Assembly (NCBI GenBank): GCA_964500965.1
Contig: CAZCQZ010000007.1
Span: 1-64,000 of the forward strand
Direction: 5' to 3'
Source: JAISGQ01 sp964500965
Lineage (GTDB): Bacteria > Bacillota > Clostridia > Oscillospirales > Acutalibacteraceae
Length of the DNA: 64,000 nt
Under the pieces are notes generated by a model. That model had not been told where the DNA came from and searched no databases. It worked only from the letters and a program-made list of their open reading frames with translations. Made by a program: the position numbers and the translations under genes. Positions within the stretch are counted from its first letter, which is position 1. Each line of letters opens with the position of its first letter. Positions 59,426 to 64,000 of the stretch are shown piece by piece.

Positions 59426-60006
59426 TATATATCATTCCTTTTTCGTGAAAATACCCTGCAAATCGTTAAGCCCACCGTTACCGAGGCAACGGAAGAAATC
59501 CATATGCACGGTAAAACCTCCAAAGGTGCGGCTGAGCCTGCCTGACTTCTCATAACGGCAAGTGTGCCGGGAATAAGCTGGATAGACGCGGTGTTCAGAA
59601 CGACGAATGTTATCATATCATCGGTTGCACGGTCGGAAAGCCGACCGGAGTTCAGGTCGTGCATAGCCATGATACCAAGGGGCGTGGCGGCATTTCCAAG
59701 CCCCAAGAGATTTGAAACCACGTTCATTGAAACGTGTTCACGGGCACTGCCGTTTGTTTTCAGCGACGGCATAAGCCGGCAGAGCACGGGGGAGAGCATT
59801 TTTGAAATCAGTTCGGTTAATCCGCTCGCCTGTGCCACTTTCATAAGTCCGCCCCATAAACACATTGCTCCCATTACGGTAAGGGAAAGCTCTATGGCTT
59901 CACTGCCGCCGTCAAGCAATGCGGCAGCGGCAGTATCCGTACTGCCGGTAAAAACGGAGAAAATAATTGAGGATAAAATAAATATCGGGAAAAGATAATT
60001 CATCAT
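59425..60006 (-). CDS. spmA: Spore maturation protein A
   Basis: A 193-aa membrane protein of the Gate family, with GGSEAIELSLTVMGAMCLWGGLMKVAQASGL, LMPSLKTNGSAREHVSMNVVSNLLGLGNAATPLGIMAMHDLN and FVVLNTASIQLIPGTLAVMRSQAGSAAP. Partner of SpmB in spore core dehydration. ATG 60006 is chosen because AAAGGA lies 9 nt upstream; the ORF reaches 60033 but that site would lie inside it. Confidence 0.93.
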   Translation of the reverse strand: MMNYLFPIFILSSIIFSVFTGSTDTAAAALLDGGSEAIELSLTVMGAMCLWGGLMKVAQASGLTELISKMLSPVLCRLMPSLKTNGSAREHVSMNVVSNLLGLGNAATPLGIMAMHDLNSGRLSDRATDDMITFVVLNTASIQLIPGTLAVMRSQAGSAAPLEVLPCIWISSVASVTVGLTICRVFSRKRNDI

Positions 60007-60023
60007 AGCCGACGTTCCTTTTG

Positions 60024-60053
60024 TTGACATCAAATCTATTTATGATATATAAT
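60024..60053 (+). promoter_or_regulatory. Promoter of the 60139-63166 gene cluster
   Basis: TTGACA (60024-60029), an 18-nt spacer and TATAAT (60048-60053), giving a leader of about 80 nt before the TTG start at 60139. Confidence 0.6.
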
Positions 60054-60138
60054 AATGATTGCCTGTGTGCGCAATTTTTCAAGTCGTGTAATTCATACGC
60101 GCGGATATTATTTTTTATTACAGACGGAGGTGCGAACG

Positions 60139-60669
60139 TTGGACAAAAACAGCAGAGGACTTCGGCTGAAAAACGAAGCTGCGTCCACTCCGGCTCAGCT
60201 TATTTCAAGTGTGCTTGAACAGCGTTATGCACATAAATCAAGTCCGGTTATCAAAAACGGAAACGAAAGACCCGACCCGATGACTTTTCCCGCCATGCAG
60301 CAGGCTTTAGGCTCGGTTTATTCCGCCATTGTGGAAATTGTCGGTGAGGAAAACGAGGTGGCACAGGAAAATGCCGAAGCAGCCGAAGCCGAAGTCGAAA
60401 CCGGTGAAAATGTGCAAAAGCTCGGCAGACAGCTTATGGATATGGTCGATGAAATAGAACAAAACGATAAAAAACGTGACGAAGAAAATAATGCGGAGGT
60501 TGTCGAGGTTCGGAAAAACGACCCGTATAACCGTGCGCTTAATTCATATTCCGAAGCGAAAAGCGAAATAGCCACAATTGATATTTCAGAGGATATGGCT
60601 ATTGAAACGATAGTCTCGGACAGCCGAAAAAAATCCGGCAAAAGATTCAGAATCGAGGGTAATTTATGA
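60139..60669 (+). CDS. Acidic, helical protein of unknown function
   Basis: A 176-aa soluble protein. The basic N terminus (MDKNSRGLRLKNEAASTPAQLISSVLEQRYAHKSS) is followed by a helix-rich acidic middle (EENEVAQENAEAAEAEVETGENVQKLGRQLMDMVDEIEQNDKKRDEENN), likely a coiled coil, and a basic tail. TTG start with GGAGGTG 8 nt upstream. Overlaps the next gene by 4 nt (ATGA). I do not recognise the family; its position before two membrane genes suggests a complex. Confidence 0.65.
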   Translation: MDKNSRGLRLKNEAASTPAQLISSVLEQRYAHKSSPVIKNGNERPDPMTFPAMQQALGSVYSAIVEIVGEENEVAQENAEAAEAEVETGENVQKLGRQLMDMVDEIEQNDKKRDEENNAEVVEVRKNDPYNRALNSYSEAKSEIATIDISEDMAIETIVSDSRKKSGKRFRIEGNL

Positions 60670-62003
60670 GAAATAACAGACAGGTCGGACTTGACGGAAA
60701 GGTTTTTCTTACAAGCTGCCTTAAACGAAGCTCTATATATGTTATCGGCGTTATACTGTTCGGCATTGTAAATGCCATTGCGGATATTATGAAGCTCACG
60801 GGAAAAAGCGGTATTGCCATGAGCTCACTGACCACAACGCTCATTTCCGTTGACCTCATAGTCAGCCTGCTGCTTGTTGTGGTGGTCTTTTACGCCTATT
60901 TTCTGGAATGCGGCTCAAGCATACCGGTACTGCGCGAAAAGCCCATTATTGTTTTGGGCTACTGCCGTCTGGCATATAACGTTCTGCTTTGCTACTACAT
61001 CGTCTACAGAGCGATGTACTGTATCGTCAACAGCAGCTTTGTACCTTTCGGCATTCTGATGTTCTATGTCGTTTACATGGTGGTTACTTTCCTTTCGATA
61101 CTTGCCTGTTGCGTTATTATTAACATTATTTCACGCAACATGATAAGACGTATTTACACAAAAACGCTGAAAAATCTCGCTGTGACGGGAATAATCTTTA
61201 CCGCTCTTACACCAGTTATGTACATTATCGCAAGATTCTGGATAGGCGAAATCGGAGACGAGTTTTTCACCGGCTCATTCTGTGACCTGCTGAGGCTCTG
61301 CATTGCGCCGCTGCTTTATCTTTGTCTCTGGATTGCCATGTTGAAAGCGCGTACCGTTACCGCCGAAGTTTTCGGTGAGGTTGATGCCGCTATCAGAGAC
61401 AGGCGTTATCAGATAACCTACACCGACAACACTAAGGATAACGACGAAAAGCCCGAAAGCCGCAAGCTAAAAAACAGCAAGGCAAAAGCTGCTGCGGCAG
61501 CGGCTACGGCAGCGGCGATTGAAGCCGAGGTCGCACAGCAGACGATACCTCAGGCGGCACTTCCAGAAGCCGTAAAGCCCGAAGATACGGAGGTAAAGCA
61601 GGCTGTAACTGAGAAAAAGCCGGAAAAAGCGGAAAATGCCGAAGCAATATATCCCCAGAGGGTTATAACGGAAAACACCGTTAAAACCCGTGAAAGCAGG
61701 ATAAAAGACGAAAAGCTCAGAAAAGCCGTGTCGGAAGCGGTGGAAAAGGCAATCAAAGAGGACGAGAAAAAGGCTGAGAACAACGTGAATACAGCACAGA
61801 ATCCTCAGCAAATGCCCGTTATGGAATTTGACCCGTATGCACCGGCAAATAAGGCGCAAAGCCGTACCGCTCAGGGAAATCACCCCGGACAAGCCCAAAG
61901 AGTTCAGCCCCGTCCCAATAATCAGGGACGGCAGAATCCTCAGCGTTCGGGTCAACGTCAGAATCCTCAAAGACCCACACGGCAGAATCAGAGAAAAAAG
62001 TAA
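60666..62003 (+). CDS. Polytopic membrane protein with long disordered tail
   Basis: A 445-aa protein. Residues 15-235 contain about six membrane helices (e.g. SIYVIGVILFGIVNAIADIM, LIVSLLLVVVVFYAYFL, FGILMFYVVYMVVTFLSILACCVIINII, LLRLCIAPLLYLCLWIAML). A tail of some 200 residues follows: Ala/Glu/Lys-rich helical stretches (KAKAAAAAATAAAIEAEVAQQ, KAVSEAVEKAIKEDEKK), then a Pro/Gln/Asn/Arg-rich end (HPGQAQRVQPRPNNQGRQNPQRSGQRQN). Not recognised. Overlaps the gene before it and is 20 nt from the gene after it, forming one operon. Confidence 0.65.
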   Translation: MRNNRQVGLDGKVFLTSCLKRSSIYVIGVILFGIVNAIADIMKLTGKSGIAMSSLTTTLISVDLIVSLLLVVVVFYAYFLECGSSIPVLREKPIIVLGYCRLAYNVLLCYYIVYRAMYCIVNSSFVPFGILMFYVVYMVVTFLSILACCVIINIISRNMIRRIYTKTLKNLAVTGIIFTALTPVMYIIARFWIGEIGDEFFTGSFCDLLRLCIAPLLYLCLWIAMLKARTVTAEVFGEVDAAIRDRRYQITYTDNTKDNDEKPESRKLKNSKAKAAAAAATAAAIEAEVAQQTIPQAALPEAVKPEDTEVKQAVTEKKPEKAENAEAIYPQRVITENTVKTRESRIKDEKLRKAVSEAVEKAIKEDEKKAENNVNTAQNPQQMPVMEFDPYAPANKAQSRTAQGNHPGQAQRVQPRPNNQGRQNPQRSGQRQNPQRPTRQNQRKK

Positions 62004-62023
62004 TAATGTGAGGTTGATATAAA

Positions 62024-63166
62024 TTGGCACAGAGCAGAAACGTGGGTGAAGTACCGCAGTATAATGCCGAAATGTATCTGGCAAGGCTTACCCTTAAAAA
62101 TGTCGGCATTCATTTCTGCACACTGATTATTTGCATATTCTCCCTGATACGTATTGTGCTGTCGGTTGCCGTTATCGTCAGCGGCGGAAACATTCCGATT
62201 GCCGCCATGTCTATAACAGGGCTTGTGCTTTTTTCGGCAGGCTCTGTATGTTCACTGCTCTTTTCGCGTGACGGCGGCTCACGTCTCACAGCATCGCTGA
62301 CGGCTTCCGCTTTCGGGACGGTGATTTTGCTTTGCACGGGAATACTTGAACTGATATTTCTGAAAGCCGATATTGAAACGGTTTGTCAGGTAATCTTCCT
62401 GATTGGTGCTGTTGTAACGGCATTTTCACTGCTGTCGGCGGCAAAGGGCAACAGCGCAAATACGGCAGGCTGTTATATTCTCGGCTTCTCCGGACTTGCG
62501 GTACTGGTCTTTGCGGCGGTTTCCCTTGTTTCTGTCGGTTCTGTTCTTCGTCCGTGCTTTGCGTCCTCTTACAACTGGGGCTTTCTGGCGGAAGATGTTG
62601 ACAGTGCTTCAACGCAGATTAAATGGTATTTCATCGGCTCGGACATTGCGGTCAGCTCTGTAAAAACCGTGTTCTTTTCAAGGTTCATCGAACGGATTGC
62701 ATATCTGTTTACGGTGCTTGTTGTCACTGTTGCCGCATTGAAAACCGCACCTTACATAAACGGCAAAAAGAGAAACCTCGGATTTGCTCAGGAGGTCGGA
62801 GATTTTTCCGCCTTTGACGGTGAGGATTTCAGAAGCATATCGAAAAAACGCGCAACCGAAAATATCAGAAACCAGTCCTATTACGGAATCGGCAGTCTTG
62901 ACCGCGCGGAAAACAGGGAAGATGCCGTAAAAAATCAGCCGATTGAATACAAAACCAATGAATACGGCGATTATCTGGATGAAGCGACAGGGATTTTCTA
63001 CTACTATGACGCGGCTACCGGCAAATATTATTATCTTGACGAAAACAGCGGACAGTATGTTTACAGGCAGGAAGTCCGCAGTAATGCTTCAACGCCGGAG
63101 GACGCGATGCCCTGGGAGCTTTCCGGAAATGACGAAAACGACGAGGACAATATTTATAATTACTGA
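62024..63166 (+). CDS. Polytopic membrane protein with OCRE-like Tyr repeats
   Basis: A 380-aa protein. Residues 25-245 hold about six helices (FCTLIICIFSLIRIVLSVAVIVS, AAMSITGLVLFSAGSVCSLLF, SAFGTVILLCTGILELIFL, VIFLIGAVVTAFSLLSAA, YILGFSGLAVLVFAAVSLVSVG, IAYLFTVLVVTVAALK). The C-terminal cytoplasmic part ends with three tandem aromatic units (YLDEATGIFYYYD / AATGKYYYLD / ENSGQYVYRQ). These resemble the eukaryotic OCRE motif. TTG start preceded by GAGG. Family not recognised. A terminator follows, separating it from the PBP gene. Confidence 0.65.
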   Translation: MAQSRNVGEVPQYNAEMYLARLTLKNVGIHFCTLIICIFSLIRIVLSVAVIVSGGNIPIAAMSITGLVLFSAGSVCSLLFSRDGGSRLTASLTASAFGTVILLCTGILELIFLKADIETVCQVIFLIGAVVTAFSLLSAAKGNSANTAGCYILGFSGLAVLVFAAVSLVSVGSVLRPCFASSYNWGFLAEDVDSASTQIKWYFIGSDIAVSSVKTVFFSRFIERIAYLFTVLVVTVAALKTAPYINGKKRNLGFAQEVGDFSAFDGEDFRSISKKRATENIRNQSYYGIGSLDRAENREDAVKNQPIEYKTNEYGDYLDEATGIFYYYDAATGKYYYLDENSGQYVYRQEVRSNASTPEDAMPWELSGNDENDEDNIYNY

Positions 63167-63171
63167 CTGAT

Positions 63172-63212
63172 AAACAAGCTTGCCAAAATCGGCAGGCCTG
63201 TTTATTTTTTTT
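63172..63212 (+). terminator. Terminator after the three-gene cluster
   Basis: AAACAAGCTTGCC (63172-63184) pairs with GGCAGGCCTGTTT (63191-63203), one mismatch and one G-U, followed by a run of T (63205-63212). Confidence 0.85.
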
Positions 63213-63245
63213 CGGCAGTGCCTATAATTACTGCGGAGGTGCTGT

Positions 63246-64000
63246 ATGGGAAGAAGAATAGTGGCGTTTTTCTGCATGTATGTACTGCTGTCGTTGCTTT
63301 TAACCGGTTGGCTTATGAATGTGACATTTTCCGAAAGCTATGTGGAAGCCGGAAACAGACAGAGCCTGTACTCATTGACCGTGTATTCAACACGTGGGAG
63401 TATTTACGACAGAAATATGAATCTGCTTGCAGGCGGTGCAACGGAGTATAAAGCTGTGGTCAATCCCACATCGGAATCAATTCGGGCACTGGCTGAATAT
63501 TCAGGCGGCGATTCCGCTTCCGTCCTTGCGGAAAAGCTCAGAATCGGCAGACCGTTTATTGTAAATGTCGATGACGATTCTCTTTGTGCGGATAATATTC
63601 AAATTATCAAATGTGTAAAACGCTATGGCAGCGAGCCTGTGGCGGCACATATTACGGGCTATCTCGACGGCGGCGGCAACGGAGCAAGCGGCATTGAAAA
63701 AGCCTACAATGATTACCTTGACAGCTTCGGCGGAGCGTATACGATAACCTACCGTGTCGATGCAATCGGTGAAAGCCTCGGTAATGAAATAACGGTCAGA
63801 GACACAACGGATAATTCCGTCGGCGGCGTTGTACTGACAATTGACAGCGCAATTCAGATAATCGCACAACGGGCGGCAGAGGAGTATTTAAACAGCGGCG
63901 TTATAGTGATAATGAATCCGACTACCGGAGAAATTCTTGCCTGCGTATCAACGCCCGGTTACAGGCAAGACAGCATTGCCGACTATTTGAACGATGAAAG
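63246..64000 (+). CDS. Penicillin-binding protein (class B transpeptidase), cut by the window end
   Basis: At least 251 residues, still open at 64000. A membrane anchor at about 5-25 (VAFFCMYVLLSLLLTGWLMNV), then the dimerisation region with YSTRGSIYDRNMNLLA, a typical class B PBP motif (RGxIxDRN), HITGYLDGGGNGASGIEKAYNDYL, and the start of the transpeptidase domain (VLTIDSAIQIIAQRAAEEY, VIVIMNPTTGEILACVSTPGY). The SxxK, SxN and KTG motifs would lie beyond the window. GGAGGTG precedes ATG 63246. Likely FtsI/SpoVD-like wall cross-linking at septa or in the spore cortex; which one cannot be told. Confidence 0.88.
   Translation, partial: MGRRIVAFFCMYVLLSLLLTGWLMNVTFSESYVEAGNRQSLYSLTVYSTRGSIYDRNMNLLAGGATEYKAVVNPTSESIRALAEYSGGDSASVLAEKLRIGRPFIVNVDDDSLCADNIQIIKCVKRYGSEPVAAHITGYLDGGGNGASGIEKAYNDYLDSFGGAYTITYRVDAIGESLGNEITVRDTTDNSVGGVVLTIDSAIQIIAQRAAEEYLNSGVIVIMNPTTGEILACVSTPGYRQDSIADYLNDE

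Noticed and set aside
61467..62084. 205-aa minus-strand ORF at the disordered tail
   Set aside because: The mirror of Ala/Lys/Gln-rich codons gives Leu/Arg/Cys-rich nonsense; no ribosome site.
1..64000. tRNA, rRNA and tmRNA genes
   Set aside because: I looked for CCA-ended cloverleafs with GGTTCGAATCC-type T-loops and for rRNA core sequences, and found none; a covariance-model search could still reveal a small RNA.

Overview
The window reads as chromosome of a spore-forming, low-to-mid GC (about 47% by eye) Gram-positive anaerobe of the Clostridia, most likely Ruminococcaceae/Oscillospiraceae. Support comes from sporulation and germination genes (gpr, spoIIP, spmA/spmB, yunB-like), strong AGGAGG-type ribosome sites, sigma-A-like promoters (TTGACA/TATAAT, 16-18 nt spacers), threonine-rich linkers in exported proteins, plant-glycan hydrolases, and the polyphosphate-polymerase/DUF4956/Cthe_2159 gene set. 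I saw no rRNA, tRNA, CRISPR array, transposase or integrase.

Layout. 1-1.9 kb: an ABC-F ribosome-protection gene behind a three-codon leader and an attenuator-like fold. 1.9-5.7 kb: a small membrane protein, a polysaccharide deacetylase, gpr, spoIIP and a small exported protein. 5.7-13.3 kb (minus strand): zinc-ribbon protein, HAD phosphatase, a Cthe_2159-like lipoprotein with DUF4956 and VTC genes, a VTT membrane protein, a glycosyltransferase and prs. 13.5-23.5 kb: an M14 peptidase, an EamA half-transporter, an E2-like acyltransferase without its catalytic His, an XRE regulator, a lipoprotein, a lone RepA-like initiator with an SOS-type operator, and a GH31 alpha-xylosidase. 23.7-30.9 kb: a CHASE2/HD-GYP protein with a FecR lipoprotein, then a two-component system with two membrane proteins. 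30.9-37.7 kb: PlsC, an aluminium-resistance-type PLP lyase, a TPR protein, a GH3 enzyme and an unknown protein.

37.7-46.1 kb: a TIR gene overlapping a leucine-rich-repeat ORF in the -1 frame (possibly a split TIR-LRR receptor-like gene), GH2, a ROK regulator, an oxidoreductase-GH13 fusion and yunB. 46.2-50.4 kb: a phosphopentomutase-cytidine deaminase fusion with a nucleoside-binding lipoprotein, and a Wzc-like protein. 50.4-54.8 kb: an NgoPII-type restriction-modification pair inserted between a Y-family polymerase gene and its small neighbour, bounded by a perfect 37-bp direct repeat. 54.9-64 kb: cdaA-cdaR (c-di-AMP), proS, spmA-spmB, three uncharacterised genes, and a penicillin-binding protein cut by the window end.

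The best leads are the R-M insertion with long target duplication, the TIR/LRR overlap, the SOS-controlled solitary RepA-like gene, the ABC-F attenuator, and the two enzyme fusions.
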